Positions 1-8,992 of a stretch of 64,000 nt of DNA are shown here, piece by piece (the stretch's first letter is position 1; every line of letters starts with the position of its first letter). The notes below the pieces were generated by a model. It saw only the letters and a program-made list of their open reading frames with translations, searched no databases and was not told the DNA's origin. Source of the stretch: Sphingobacterium olei (GTDB lineage: Bacteria > Bacteroidota > Bacteroidia > Sphingobacteriales > Sphingobacteriaceae); assembly GCF_005048855.1 (NCBI RefSeq), contig NZ_SUME01000003.1, positions 558,001 through 622,000 on the forward strand. The letters run 5' to 3'. A program made the translations under genes and the position numbers.

Positions 1-2127
1 GATAACTTTTGGGAGATGGGAGATGCAGGACCTTGCGGCCCGTGTTCTGAAATCCATTATGATATGCGGCAGGATGCTGAAAGAGCGACTACTAGAGGAC
101 AAGATCTGGTAAATGCAGATCATCCACAGGTCATTGAAATTTGGAATTTGGTGTTCATGCAGTTCAATCGCTTGAAAAGCGGGAATTTAGAAGCACTTCC
201 TGCAAAGCATGTTGACACAGGTATGGGATTTGAAAGGCTTGTCCGTGCCATACAAGGGAAAAGCTCGAATTACGATACGGATGTTTTTCAACCGTTGATA
301 ACATATATTGCAGATAAAGCAAATATAGAATACGGCACGGACGAAAAGACGGATATTGCCATGCGCGTACTGTCGGATCATATCCGGGCGGTGAGCTTTG
401 CTATTGCAGATGGACAGCTACCTTCCAATAATAAAGCCGGTTATGTCATTCGCAGAATTCTCCGTCGGGCAGTGCGGTATGCTTACACCTTCTTAAATTT
501 TAGAAACCCGTTCTTTCACGAACTGGTACCGTTGTTAGCGAATCAATTTAAAGGCGTGTTTGATGAACTTTATCAGCAACAGGATTTTGTAGAAAAGGTG
601 ATATTAGAAGAAGAAATTGCTTTCTTACGCACATTGACTACGGGAATCCAACGTTTTGAAAACTATGTAACAGATCATACGTCTGTAGATGGGGATTTCG
701 CATTTGAACTGTTTGATACGTATGGATTCCCAATCGATTTGACAGACCTTTTAGCGCGTGAAAAAGGTATTTCCGTAGATATGGAGGCATTTAATGCCGC
801 GTTAAATGTGCAAAAGGATCGTTCTCGGGCAGCTACGGTTATTGACGCCGGCGACTGGATCATGGTTGGGGAAGAAGCCGACGTAGAATTCGTAGGCTAT
901 GATGTGTTAAAAGCGAAAACTGAAATAATAAAATACCGTAAAGTTACGGCCAAAGCAAAAGTTCAATATCAATTGGTATTATCTGTTACCCCTTTTTATG
1001 CTGAAGGTGGAGGTCAGGTCGGAGATACTGGTGTGCTTGTTTCTGAATCAGGTGAGAAAATAAGTATTACTGATACCAAGAAAGAAAATGGCCTTATTAT
1101 TCATTTTATAGATCAATTGCCTGGATCTTTCGAAGGCTTTTTTGAAGCGAGTGTAGATCTGGGCAAAAGACTGGACTCAGAGAGTAATCATTCAGCGACA
1201 CACTTGTTGCATGCTGCACTGAAGCAGGTGCTGGGGGAGCATGTAAACCAAAAGGGATCTTTGGTTTCTTCTGATATTCTGCGATTTGACATTTCTCACT
1301 TCTCAAAAATGACAGCGGAAGAAATCAAGCAGGTTGAGGATATTGTCAATGCCAAGGTTCGTGAAAATATTGCGCTGAAAGAGGAAAGGCAAGTGCCTTT
1401 TCAGCAGGCTATAGACTCGGGTGTTACGGCCTTGTTTGGTGAAAAATATGGTGACTATGTGCGCGTTATAACATTTGATGATAACTTTTCTAAAGAACTT
1501 TGTGGCGGTACACACGTGAAGGCCACAGGACAAATTGGGTTTTTCAAGATTGTTTCGGAATCGGCAGTAGCAGCTGGGGTAAGACGCATAGAAGCAATTA
1601 CCGGAACTAAAGCGGCGGCTCTAATTCGGGAGCACTTTGAACTTTTTCAAAATGTCAAGGAACTTCTAAATAATCCCAAAGATTTTGTGTTGGCTATTGG
1701 TAAAATAATGGAAGAGAACAGTGCGCTGCGTAAAGAGATTGAAAATACGATAAGAGAAAAATCATTTTCGCTGAAAAAGGATCTTGAAGCAAAATTGGAA
1801 AACATAAACGGGATTAATTTTTTATCTACCATAGTGGATCTTCCGAATGCAGAGGCCATGAAGACATTGGCCTATGCATTAAAAGGTGCTATCAACAATT
1901 TGTTCCTGGTATTAGGTGCAAATTTTGAGGGTAAACCGAGTTTGACGGTCGTTATCTCGGATGAGCTTGCCAAAGAAAAAGGTTGGAATGCCGGTAATAT
2001 CGTTAGGGATCTTGCCAAAGATATACAAGGTGGCGGAGGAGGCCAGCCTTTCTTTGCTACTGCGGGAGGGAAAGATGCGTCAGGATTAGATAAGGCTATT
2101 CAACGCGCAAAAGATTTTCTGAATTAA
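1..2127 (+). CDS. alaS: Alanyl-tRNA synthetase, 3' part (5' end outside window)
   Basis: Charges tRNA-Ala with alanine and hydrolyses mischarged Ser/Gly-tRNA in the cytoplasm. The frame is open from base 1 (DNFWEMGDAGPCGPCSE), so this is the C-terminal ~708 residues of a protein usually near 870 aa; the first part of the class II core lies outside the window. Visible are the end of the aminoacylation core, the editing-domain zinc motifs (HSATHLLHA, then CGGTH near base 1501) and the C-terminal DHHA1 domain with a glycine-rich run (GGGGGQPFFATAGG). No defect is seen. The next gene begins 10 nt downstream, so the two may share a transcript. Identification is secure. Confidence 0.97.
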   Translation, partial: DNFWEMGDAGPCGPCSEIHYDMRQDAERATTRGQDLVNADHPQVIEIWNLVFMQFNRLKSGNLEALPAKHVDTGMGFERLVRAIQGKSSNYDTDVFQPLITYIADKANIEYGTDEKTDIAMRVLSDHIRAVSFAIADGQLPSNNKAGYVIRRILRRAVRYAYTFLNFRNPFFHELVPLLANQFKGVFDELYQQQDFVEKVILEEEIAFLRTLTTGIQRFENYVTDHTSVDGDFAFELFDTYGFPIDLTDLLAREKGISVDMEAFNAALNVQKDRSRAATVIDAGDWIMVGEEADVEFVGYDVLKAKTEIIKYRKVTAKAKVQYQLVLSVTPFYAEGGGQVGDTGVLVSESGEKISITDTKKENGLIIHFIDQLPGSFEGFFEASVDLGKRLDSESNHSATHLLHAALKQVLGEHVNQKGSLVSSDILRFDISHFSKMTAEEIKQVEDIVNAKVRENIALKEERQVPFQQAIDSGVTALFGEKYGDYVRVITFDDNFSKELCGGTHVKATGQIGFFKIVSESAVAAGVRRIEAITGTKAAALIREHFELFQNVKELLNNPKDFVLAIGKIMEENSALRKEIENTIREKSFSLKKDLEAKLENINGINFLSTIVDLPNAEAMKTLAYALKGAINNLFLVLGANFEGKPSLTVVISDELAKEKGWNAGNIVRDLAKDIQGGGGGQPFFATAGGKDASGLDKAIQRAKDFLN

Positions 2128-2137
2128 TTCGTAAAGC

Positions 2138-3235
2138 ATGAAGGTAATAAGATTTGTTGTAGGTGTAATTGCGCTCAACGCGTTGTGGAGTTGTAGTCAA
2201 AAAGATGTGATCTCTATTTCCGGACAAATAAATAATCCGGGCAATATCAGGGTAGTTGCATTTTATGAAGGTGATCGTAAGTTGGATTCTGTTTTTTTAG
2301 GTGATCATCATAAATTTAAATTCGAGCGGCAAGCTACACAACCGAGATTGTTGTCTGTCGAATTAGGAAAAAATAGATACCCTATTATATTGATACCTGG
2401 AGAAAAGATTCAATTTGTGACCGACCTTCAAAATCCAGAGCAATACGATATCGTCGGATCCGAACTGTCATCAAAATTAAAGGAATTCGCACCTACAAAA
2501 CGTCGGAAAGAACTTATTCAGGATTCCCTACAGGCTTCCTTTGTAAAAGCTACCGCGGGAAAATCGGAAATCGAAATTGAAAATCTGCGTTCAGAATACC
2601 TTACATCATTTAAGCAAGAGCTAAATTATTATACGAAGAAAGTTGTCGAATTTGCCAATGAAAATCAAAATTTAGCGGGTTTCTATGCTGTTAGCACGCT
2701 AGATCCTGAGATTGCTGAGCAAGAGATCATTGCATATGCGGAGCAGATACATGATCAGTTTACTGAAAATAGATATGTAAACCAATTTAAGGAAGAGGCT
2801 GCAAAGTTGAAGATACTGGCTGTAGGACAACCGGCACCCGAATTTGAGGCGTATACGCCGGACAATAGAATCGTGAAGCTGTCTGATTACAGGGGTAAAT
2901 TGACATTGATAGATTTCTGGGCATCATGGTGTGTGCCCTGTCGTAAAGAGAATCCTAATATTGTGCGTTTATACGATCAATACAGAGATAAGGGATTTGC
3001 CGTATTGGGTGTATCTTTTGATAATAACCCAGGTTCATGGATGCGCGCCATCGAAGAAGATAAGTTAACATGGACAAATATCTCGGATTTGAAAGCTTGG
3101 AATTCTGATCTGGTGCTTATGTATAGAATAATGGCAATCCCAGCATCTGTTTTGGTTGATGCTAACGGGAACATCGCTGCTAAAAATTTGCGCGGTAAAG
3201 AACTGGGCGATTTTTTGAGTAAAGCGTTAAATTAG
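2138..3235 (+). CDS. TlpA-like thioredoxin-domain lipoprotein (DUF4369-type N-terminus)
   Basis: Probable envelope thiol-disulfide oxidoreductase of 365 aa. A short signal segment ends in a lipobox-like ALWSC. Residues ~25-115 resemble the beta-rich DUF4369 domain common in Bacteroidota, residues ~120-225 are helical and charged, and residues ~230-365 form an AhpC/TSA-thioredoxin fold with the redox motif WCVPC (Cys265 and Cys268). Such proteins reduce periplasmic disulfides or support cytochrome c maturation, but the substrate cannot be read from sequence. It starts 10 nt after alaS with no promoter visible between, suggesting co-transcription. The thioredoxin call is firm; lipoprotein status is likely. 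Confidence 0.9.
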   Translation: MKVIRFVVGVIALNALWSCSQKDVISISGQINNPGNIRVVAFYEGDRKLDSVFLGDHHKFKFERQATQPRLLSVELGKNRYPIILIPGEKIQFVTDLQNPEQYDIVGSELSSKLKEFAPTKRRKELIQDSLQASFVKATAGKSEIEIENLRSEYLTSFKQELNYYTKKVVEFANENQNLAGFYAVSTLDPEIAEQEIIAYAEQIHDQFTENRYVNQFKEEAAKLKILAVGQPAPEFEAYTPDNRIVKLSDYRGKLTLIDFWASWCVPCRKENPNIVRLYDQYRDKGFAVLGVSFDNNPGSWMRAIEEDKLTWTNISDLKAWNSDLVLMYRIMAIPASVLVDANGNIAAKNLRGKELGDFLSKALN

Positions 3236-3341
3236 AAGCACTTTATTAATTTATTAAGTTTATTTTAAGGCTTAACAATTTCATAACATTTCTTTAACTT
3301 TATCTTACCATAAAGTACATACTTTTATTAAAAAAATAAAT

Positions 3342-4031
3342 ATGAGCGTCAAGCAGAAAATACTTGTGGTAGATGACGAAAAGGATATCTTAGACTTGAT
3401 ATCTTATAACTTAGAAAGAGAAGGTTATCAGGTTTACACAGCCGCCAATGGAAAGTTAGCGATTGAAAGGGCTAAAGAAGTAAATCCCGATTTAATTATC
3501 TTAGATGTCATGATGCCGGTAATGGATGGCATCGAAGCATGCCGTATTATGCGCTCTTTGCCAGAATTTAAACATACATTTATGGTGTTTTTGACGGCTA
3601 GGAGTGAGGAGTATTCTGAAATAGCGGGATTTCATGTTGGAGCTGACGATTATATTGCAAAACCAATTAAGCCGCGTGCATTGATGTCCCGTATTAATGC
3701 AATACTACGGAGAAATGCTTCTGAATCGGTAGAAGAAGAAACGGACAAACTTGACATCATGGACTTGATCATCGATCGTGATTCGTTTTTGGTGTATCGC
3801 GCTAATGAAAAAATTGTTTTAGCAAAAAAAGAGTTTGAGCTTTTATATCTCTTAGCGTCGAAACCCAATAAAGTGTTCACACGAGAACAGATTTTGAAGG
3901 CTATTTGGGAAGATTCTGTAGTAGTGACAAATAGAACTATAGATGTACATATCCGTAAATTGCGTGAAAAAATAGGTGAGAATTATGTGGCCACGGTGAA
4001 GGGGGTTGGATATAAATTTGAGTTGAATTAA
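3342..4031 (+). CDS. OmpR/PhoB-family response regulator (no adjacent kinase)
   Basis: Two-component transcription factor of 229 aa. The receiver domain (residues ~5-120) has the acidic pair DD at 11-12, phospho-acceptor Asp55 (IILDVMMP) and a switch Lys in YIAKPIKP. The C-terminal winged helix (residues ~135-228) has the usual TREQILKAIW and TIDVHIRKLREKIG segments. It therefore binds DNA when phosphorylated. No histidine kinase lies next to it: upstream is tlpA and downstream a convergent GH28 gene. The partner kinase must be elsewhere. The AT-rich 106-nt upstream gap should hold the promoter, and an inverted repeat just after the stop codon looks like its terminator. Confidence 0.93.
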   Translation: MSVKQKILVVDDEKDILDLISYNLEREGYQVYTAANGKLAIERAKEVNPDLIILDVMMPVMDGIEACRIMRSLPEFKHTFMVFLTARSEEYSEIAGFHVGADDYIAKPIKPRALMSRINAILRRNASESVEEETDKLDIMDLIIDRDSFLVYRANEKIVLAKKEFELLYLLASKPNKVFTREQILKAIWEDSVVVTNRTIDVHIRKLREKIGENYVATVKGVGYKFELN

Positions 4032-4062
4032 GCAATATACTCTTGTTCGTTAATATACTATT

Positions 4063-4095
4063 GATTGCACATTTAAATGTGTGCAATCTTATTTT
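4063..4095 (+). terminator. Rho-independent terminator after the response regulator
   Basis: GATTGCACA at 4063-4071 pairs perfectly with TGTGCAATC at 4080-4088 across an 8-nt loop and is followed by TTATTTT. It lies 30 nt after the response-regulator stop and abuts the stop codon of the convergent GH28 gene, so it separates the two units. Confidence 0.65.
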
Positions 4096-5447
4096 GCGTG
4101 TGATGGTATTTTTACCTCCTGTCCAATAATGATATCATTAAACACAATGTTTTCTGTATTTGTAAAACTCATTGCAGTGGAACAGGAATCTATACGTATA
4201 TTGGAAAAGTAAATATCTGACACCTTTTTTGAAGGATACCCTTGGATAACTAAACCTGATTTGGTTGCTTTTCTACATCTTATGTTATCCACAAATATAT
4301 TTCGGATGTCGGTTTCAAATCCTTTTCCTTCGCCATGGTAATAAGCCGTTATATAGAAAAGATCTTCCACTTCACCGAATTCCACATCATTTACGTAAAT
4401 ATCACGAATAAAACCTCCACGATCGGGATTTGATTTTAAATAAATGCCACGCTTACAGTAACCACCATATGTGCAATTTTCAACAAATATATTTTGCACT
4501 CCTGCCGACATCTCGCTTCCGATGACTACGCCGTGCAAACCTTTAAATCTACAATTGCGTATGATAATGTTTTCTGATGGAATTCCTGTTTTTCTTCCTT
4601 CATAATCACGTCCCGCTTTAATAGCAACATTGTCATCAGCATTGTTGAACTCAATATCTTCAATCAATATGTTTTTCGAATATTCTGGATCAAAGCCGTC
4701 ATTATTTCTGTTGAACGCGTTAAATTTTACTTTTCGGGCAGTGATGTTTTCAGATTTCAAAAGATGAACACACCAGAATGGAGAATTTTCTATGGTAACA
4801 CCTTCGATTAGAATATTCTTACACTCAAAAAACTGAATTAAATGCGGACGAAGAAAATGACCTGATCCGAATATTCGTTCCTTTAAAGGAGTATTTTCAT
4901 GGTTCATTTGGCGGCTTAGAAGCTGACTTTCTTTTTGATGTTCAGCCCACTTGCTAAATGAATCGCGTGCGTTTCCGTCAATAGTGCCTTCACCTATTAT
5001 TGCGATATTCTCCAATTGATAGCCGTAAATAAATGGGCTGTAGTTATATAAAAAAGTTCCTTCCCAGCTGGTAAGTACGACCGGAAGATAGTCGGAGGGA
5101 GTTGATCCAAAAACCAATTTCGATCCTTTCTGCAACTCTATGCATACGTTGTCGGTTAAATGAATTGGGCCATTAATAAGGTAGATTCCTTCGGACACAA
5201 TAATTTTTCCTCCTTTTTGTTCTTTACACATTTCGATTGCTTTGTCGAAAGCAGGTTTACAGTCCGTCAACGAATCACCGATCGCTCCGAAGTGTGTTAA
5301 AAGCATCACATTTTCTGAAATAGTAGGAGGAATAATATTCTTTAAAATGTTATCTCGCTTTTCAATACGTGAAACCTCTTTCTCGTTCGATAAATTGCAG
5401 GAACTACAATAAGCGATAGCCATAGCGATGAACAAATATTTTTTCAT
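4089..5447 (-). CDS. GH28-family (polygalacturonase-like) lipoprotein
   Basis: Probable pectin or rhamnogalacturonan hydrolase of 452 aa, anchored as a lipoprotein (signal MKKYLFIAMAIAYCSSC). The body is a right-handed parallel beta-helix with the GH28 signatures in order: NNDGFDPE, NADDNVAIKAG (catalytic Asp pair), GLHGVVIGSEMSAG, and RGIYLKSN (substrate-binding Arg/Lys). The usual GHG is here LHG. The N-terminal segment (LTHFGAIGDSLTDC..AFDKAI) is the typical pectate-lyase-3-like entry. It stands alone, not beside a SusCD pair. The exact polysaccharide is unknown; an exo-acting galacturonidase is one possibility. Confidence 0.88.
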   Translation of the reverse strand: MKKYLFIAMAIAYCSSCNLSNEKEVSRIEKRDNILKNIIPPTISENVMLLTHFGAIGDSLTDCKPAFDKAIEMCKEQKGGKIIVSEGIYLINGPIHLTDNVCIELQKGSKLVFGSTPSDYLPVVLTSWEGTFLYNYSPFIYGYQLENIAIIGEGTIDGNARDSFSKWAEHQKESQLLSRQMNHENTPLKERIFGSGHFLRPHLIQFFECKNILIEGVTIENSPFWCVHLLKSENITARKVKFNAFNRNNDGFDPEYSKNILIEDIEFNNADDNVAIKAGRDYEGRKTGIPSENIIIRNCRFKGLHGVVIGSEMSAGVQNIFVENCTYGGYCKRGIYLKSNPDRGGFIRDIYVNDVEFGEVEDLFYITAYYHGEGKGFETDIRNIFVDNIRCRKATKSGLVIQGYPSKKVSDIYFSNIRIDSCSTAMSFTNTENIVFNDIIIGQEVKIPSHAK

Positions 5448-5552
5448 GTAGATTCCGTCGATTAGGTCGTTACTTATATGTCACCATCTTTTATTAATTA
5501 ACACGAAAGATTGTCCAAATGGTCAATCTTGTTCTAAGCTACTGAATTTTCC

Positions 5553-5594
5553 GTAAAAAACAAATCCTCCAACACCGGGCGATGTTAGAGGATT
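5553..5594 (-). terminator. Rho-independent terminator of the HU gene
   Basis: On the minus strand a 12-bp stem (AATCCTCTAACA with TGTTGGAGGATT, one G-T pair) closes an 8-nt loop and is followed by TTTGTTTTTT. It sits about 70 nt beyond the HU stop codon and fits an intrinsic terminator for HU. Confidence 0.75.
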
Positions 5595-5662
5595 AAACCA
5601 ATTATTAACCTAAATTATGAAGTAACTAAGTTGCAATATTCGTGCCAAAATACTGTAGTGTG

Positions 5663-5962
5663 TTACTTTTTCTTTGCTTTTTTTACCGGTCCGGCTACTG
5701 CTTCTTTTAATGCTTTCCCCGCCGAGAATTTCGGCAATTTTTTAGCCGGGATTTTTAGAACTGCACCGGTTTGCGGATTACGTCCATTACGTGCTGCGCG
5801 TTCACTCACAGAGAACGATCCAAAACCAATCAATGTTACGGTTTCTCCTGTAGTCAAGGATTGTTGAATGCCAGAAGTAAAACTGTTGATTGCTTTTTCT
5901 GCCTGAGCTTGGGAAATACCACTTTCCGAAGCTACATGTTTTATTAAATCTGCTTTGTTCAT
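5663..5962 (-). CDS. HU-family DNA-binding protein
   Basis: Small basic nucleoid protein of 99 aa that binds and bends DNA as a dimer. The N-terminus MNKADLIKHVASESGISQAQAEKAI forms the dimerising helices, GFGSFSVSERAARNGRNPQTG is the beta-arm signature with the intercalating-Pro context, and the tail ends in a lysine-rich extension (KKAKKK) slightly longer than standard 90-aa HU. It has its own promoter-like boxes upstream and a strong hairpin terminator downstream, so it is monocistronic. Confidence 0.95.
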   Translation of the reverse strand: MNKADLIKHVASESGISQAQAEKAINSFTSGIQQSLTTGETVTLIGFGSFSVSERAARNGRNPQTGAVLKIPAKKLPKFSAGKALKEAVAGPVKKAKKK

Positions 5963-5991
5963 TTTTTTATTTGATTTATAAATTAGTTAGC

Positions 5992-6023
5992 TAAAGGTAT
6001 TAGAAAATTTTTAATATATCAAA
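5992..6023 (-). promoter_or_regulatory. Bacteroidota-type promoter for HU
   Basis: On the minus strand TTTG (6020-6023) is followed after 20 nt by TACCTTTA (5992-5999), one base from the TAnnTTTG -7 consensus. It lies 30-60 nt upstream of the HU start codon. This is motif matching only. Confidence 0.45.
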
Positions 6024-6100
6024 TGTACATATATTTTGATAGTCGTACTGACTATATATAGTTGCTGTAACGTCAATAAATAACATGTCCATGTAGTTAC

Positions 6101-6180
6101 GCAGACTCTTTGGTAGGTTGATTATTAAAAAGGGGAGGACTAAGAAAGGTATGCACGGCTGCACAAAGCTAAAGTCTGTA
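6101..6180. other. Candidate structured RNA element upstream of metA
   Basis: GCAGACTCTTTG at 6101-6112 can pair with a 3' arm at about 6164-6179 (CAAAG, then AGTCTGT with a 4-nt CTAA bulge between). This encloses ~50 nt that includes a small TGCA-CGGC-TGCA hairpin. The gap holds no ORF. It could be a small RNA, the leader of a longer metA transcript, or chance. I could not match it to a known SAM riboswitch class, and the metA -7 box proposed here is downstream of it. Confidence 0.3.
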
Positions 6181-6212
6181 TGCTGAATTTTTAAGTTCCC
6201 GTTTATTCTTTA

Positions 6213-6220
6213 TATTTTTG
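6213..6220 (+). promoter_or_regulatory. metA -7 promoter box
   Basis: TATTTTTG is an exact TAnnTTTG -7 element 29 nt upstream of the metA ATG. A weak TTTT tract near 6188-6191 is at a plausible -33 distance. It predicts a leader of about 25 nt. Confidence 0.45.
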
Positions 6221-6249
6221 TCGTAAAATAAAGCGCAATAAAATAGAAT

Positions 6250-7194
6250 ATGCCAGTCAAGATACCAAATAATCTGCCAGCCATAGAGCTTCTAAAAAAG
6301 GAAAATATATTTGTGATGAGCGACTTGAGAGCCAATGCACAAGATATTCGGCCCATGCGTGTGCTTATACTTAATTTGATGCCACTTAAAATATCTACAG
6401 AGACCGATTTTGTGAGATTACTTTCCAACAATCCGCTTCAGGTAGAAGTAGAGTTTTTGAGACTGGACACCCATACACCTAAAAATACATCGGAAGAACA
6501 CCTTGAAATGTTCTATAAAGGATTTAGTGAGATAAAAGAGAATTTTTATGATGGGATGATCATCACTGGTGCTCCGGTAGAAATGTTGAAATTTGAGGAA
6601 GTAACCTATTGGGATGAAATCACAACAATCTTCGATTGGGCGAGAAAGCATGTCACCTCCACGCTGTATATCTGCTGGGCCTCTCAGGCAGCTCTCTATC
6701 ATTTTTATGGTGTAGAAAAAATACCGTTGGACAAAAAGCTGTTTGGCGTTTTTAAACATACCGCCACAGAAAAAAGAGACGCTTTGTTTAGAGGTTTCGA
6801 TGATGAATTTTTTATTCCACATAGTAGACATACGACGATGCTAAAAGCAGATTTGGAAAATAAGGAAGGGATCTCGATCTTGTCCGAGTCTGAGGATGCA
6901 GGAGTGGCAATCGTATCTTCTAGAGGGGGGCGTGAGTTTTATCTTACTGGACATTCGGAGTATGCGCCACTTACCCTTCATGAAGAATATATGAGAGACT
7001 TGGAGAAAGGACTTCCGCTAAACGTACCTCAGAACTATTACATGGGCAATAATCCCAAGAACCGTCCGTTAGTCTGCTGGACAAGTCATGCGAATTTACT
7101 TTTCAACAACTGGTTGAATTATTTTGTCTACCAAGAAACCCCTTTTGACTTGAATGATGTTCAGTATTTAGATGAGATAAAGAACCATAGTTAG
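6250..7194 (+). CDS. metA: Homoserine O-acetyltransferase, MetA family
   Basis: Acylates L-homoserine in the first committed step of methionine synthesis. It is 314 aa and collinear with E. coli MetA: catalytic Cys142 (YICWASQ), His235 and Glu237 (TGHSEY). The acyl-CoA determinant at position 111 is Glu (GAPVE) where E. coli has Gly. Published work on MetA proteins ties Glu111 to acetyl-CoA and Gly111 to succinyl-CoA, so this is probably an acetyltransferase although databases often call the family homoserine O-succinyltransferase. It is monocistronic. Family call firm; acyl specificity inferred from one residue. Confidence 0.95.
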   Translation: MPVKIPNNLPAIELLKKENIFVMSDLRANAQDIRPMRVLILNLMPLKISTETDFVRLLSNNPLQVEVEFLRLDTHTPKNTSEEHLEMFYKGFSEIKENFYDGMIITGAPVEMLKFEEVTYWDEITTIFDWARKHVTSTLYICWASQAALYHFYGVEKIPLDKKLFGVFKHTATEKRDALFRGFDDEFFIPHSRHTTMLKADLENKEGISILSESEDAGVAIVSSRGGREFYLTGHSEYAPLTLHEEYMRDLEKGLPLNVPQNYYMGNNPKNRPLVCWTSHANLLFNNWLNYFVYQETPFDLNDVQYLDEIKNHS

Positions 7195-7362
7195 AACTGT
7201 TAATTCGTTATCATTAATGTTTTTCTTTTTCATTTAACCCAGTTTTAATCGGGAATTTAATGGCCTAATATTGTAGTTGAATTTATAAATTTTAAGATAT
7301 GAAATGTTTGTTTTTATGCATTCATAAGTTCCATTGAGAAATAATAGAATAATAATAAATAG

Positions 7363-8847
7363 ATGAAAAATAAAGCAAATAAGTTACGACGTGATTTCGG
7401 TTTGTGTTCTATTATTATCGTAGCTATGGCCACAGCTACAGGTTTTTATGGGTTTATCGTATCTCCCGAGCAGATATCCAATAACACCTTTTCCGTAACA
7501 AATCAGGAAGATCCCGCGACACGAAACTTAAACCGTGCGATGCAACTAGTGGATCAAACACTAGAAAGTCATTTTAAAGGGGAAGATATGGAAATGGGAC
7601 GGTTTTACAATCCTTTTACCAAGGTACGTTTATCCGAAAGAGGAAGCGTGTGGATGTACGGTGCTTCCATTGAAGCAGTTAATGCAATTTTAAAAGGCCT
7701 GAAAACACAAAATGAAAACGGGAATACAGCGCTGTACGACAAACACTATAGCCGATATACTGCGCTATTAAACCAATTGTATAACAATGCGGCATACTAT
7801 CTGGGAACCTTTAATCTGGTTTCTTTTACTCAAACGAAGGAGTGGACTGTCTATGCCGTAGATCGGGTTAACGAAAAAGGGAAGGCCAATGTAACAGGGG
7901 TATTGAACGTTTATGACGATCAGATGTGGCTCATACGTGAATTTATAGAAGCATATAAGCTCACGGGACAAAAATCTTATTTAGAACATGCAGAATATCT
8001 TACAGCCTATGTACTCGACGGGTGGGACAGCGGACGCGATGCCACAGGAAATGAGATTGGCGGTATACCTTGGGGACCCGGTTATGTAACCAAGCATGCA
8101 TGTAGCAATGGCCCAATGATCAGTCCGCTCGTGTGGCTCCATGAATTGTATAAAGGGAAGTCGGATAAGATAGAATATAGGTATATCGACGCGAAAGATA
8201 AAAAGACCCGTAAGACAAAACAAGAGAAAAAGAGCGATTATTATCTTTCCTTTGCACAGAAAATTTACGATTGGCAGAAGCGGCATTTGCTTACAGCACA
8301 AGGAGTATATGCGGATATGATGGGCGGATGTCAGCCAGATTGCAAGATCAGATATGAAACGGTAAAAGGCGTAAAATACAGAGCAAGTACGGTATTGACC
8401 GACCCTGTCGGAACCGCATACAGTTACAATAGCGGTACCATGCTATCCGGTGGTGCAGACCTGTATAGAGCTACTAAAAATAAGGCTTATATAGCAGATA
8501 TTAGTAAATTGTCCGATGCTAGTTTTCAGCATTTTGCTAAGCTGGGTACGACGGTGTCTGACCTATACTCTTTCACTACCAAAGGTTTCAATAACTGGTT
8601 TAATGGGGTATTGATGCGCGGCTACATGGATGTATTACCCATTCACGAAAGCGCATCCAGCTATCTCGAGGCTTTTCAAAAGAATCTAGACTACAGTTAT
8701 GATAACCACCTAAATCAGGGATATTTGCCGACGAACTTACTAGCCGGCTGGAATGAGGATAGCGAAAAAAATAATGTCGAGGCAATGTTTATGTTTGCCT
8801 ATGCCGCTCAATATGCGGTTTTATCTCAATTTGAACTGGAGAGATAA
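7363..8847 (+). CDS. GH76-like glycosidase (putative alpha-1,6-mannanase family)
   Basis: 494 aa with an N-terminal hydrophobic segment (~residues 14-33) that would act as signal or membrane anchor. The rest has the (alpha/alpha)6-barrel look of GH76: VYDDQMWLIREFIEAYKLTG, GGIPWGPGYVTKHACSNGPMI, and YSYNSGTMLSGGADLYRATK correspond to the family's DDxxW, GGIWW..KNAxxN and YNQGxxxxxxxELYRxTGD blocks. GH76 enzymes cleave alpha-1,6-mannan. The catalytic Asp pair of characterised enzymes is only partly matched here (YDDQMW), so substrate and even activity are uncertain. It ends in a strong terminator after a short gap with a stray coding-like fragment. Confidence 0.72.
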   Translation: MKNKANKLRRDFGLCSIIIVAMATATGFYGFIVSPEQISNNTFSVTNQEDPATRNLNRAMQLVDQTLESHFKGEDMEMGRFYNPFTKVRLSERGSVWMYGASIEAVNAILKGLKTQNENGNTALYDKHYSRYTALLNQLYNNAAYYLGTFNLVSFTQTKEWTVYAVDRVNEKGKANVTGVLNVYDDQMWLIREFIEAYKLTGQKSYLEHAEYLTAYVLDGWDSGRDATGNEIGGIPWGPGYVTKHACSNGPMISPLVWLHELYKGKSDKIEYRYIDAKDKKTRKTKQEKKSDYYLSFAQKIYDWQKRHLLTAQGVYADMMGGCQPDCKIRYETVKGVKYRASTVLTDPVGTAYSYNSGTMLSGGADLYRATKNKAYIADISKLSDASFQHFAKLGTTVSDLYSFTTKGFNNWFNGVLMRGYMDVLPIHESASSYLEAFQKNLDYSYDNHLNQGYLPTNLLAGWNEDSEKNNVEAMFMFAYAAQYAVLSQFELER

Positions 8848-8956
8848 TGCTGATATAGAAGTATTATCGGAGAAGAATTGGGATCCACACACAAAGACTT
8901 ACCTCGTGAGATTTGATAATAAGCCAGATGGCACCTCGGTTGTGTTCCAATGGTAA
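8848..8956 (+). pseudogene. Stranded C-terminal coding fragment
   Basis: Directly after the GH76 stop, the next frame reads an open stretch ending VRFDNKPDGTSVVFQW and a stop. It has the flavour of the C-terminal beta-strand of a secreted glycosidase (many end in TxVxFQW) rather than random sequence. No start codon or domain body accompanies it. It could be a remnant of a deleted downstream gene, or of a longer frameshifted GH76 C-terminus. Confidence 0.3.
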
Positions 8957-8992
8957 ATTTACGATAGGGCACTTTTAAAAGGCAGGTTCTAC

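Noticed and set aside
6061..6249. SAM-II type riboswitch before metA
   Set aside because: A GCTAAAG segment caught the eye, but the conserved upstream pairing and TTGCA-type segment are missing, so only a generic structured element is reported.
8753..8956. A + frame with its ATG inside the GH76 gene
   Set aside because: Its first half overlaps GH76 out of frame; only the last part after 8848 looks coding, so it is listed as a fragment, not a gene.
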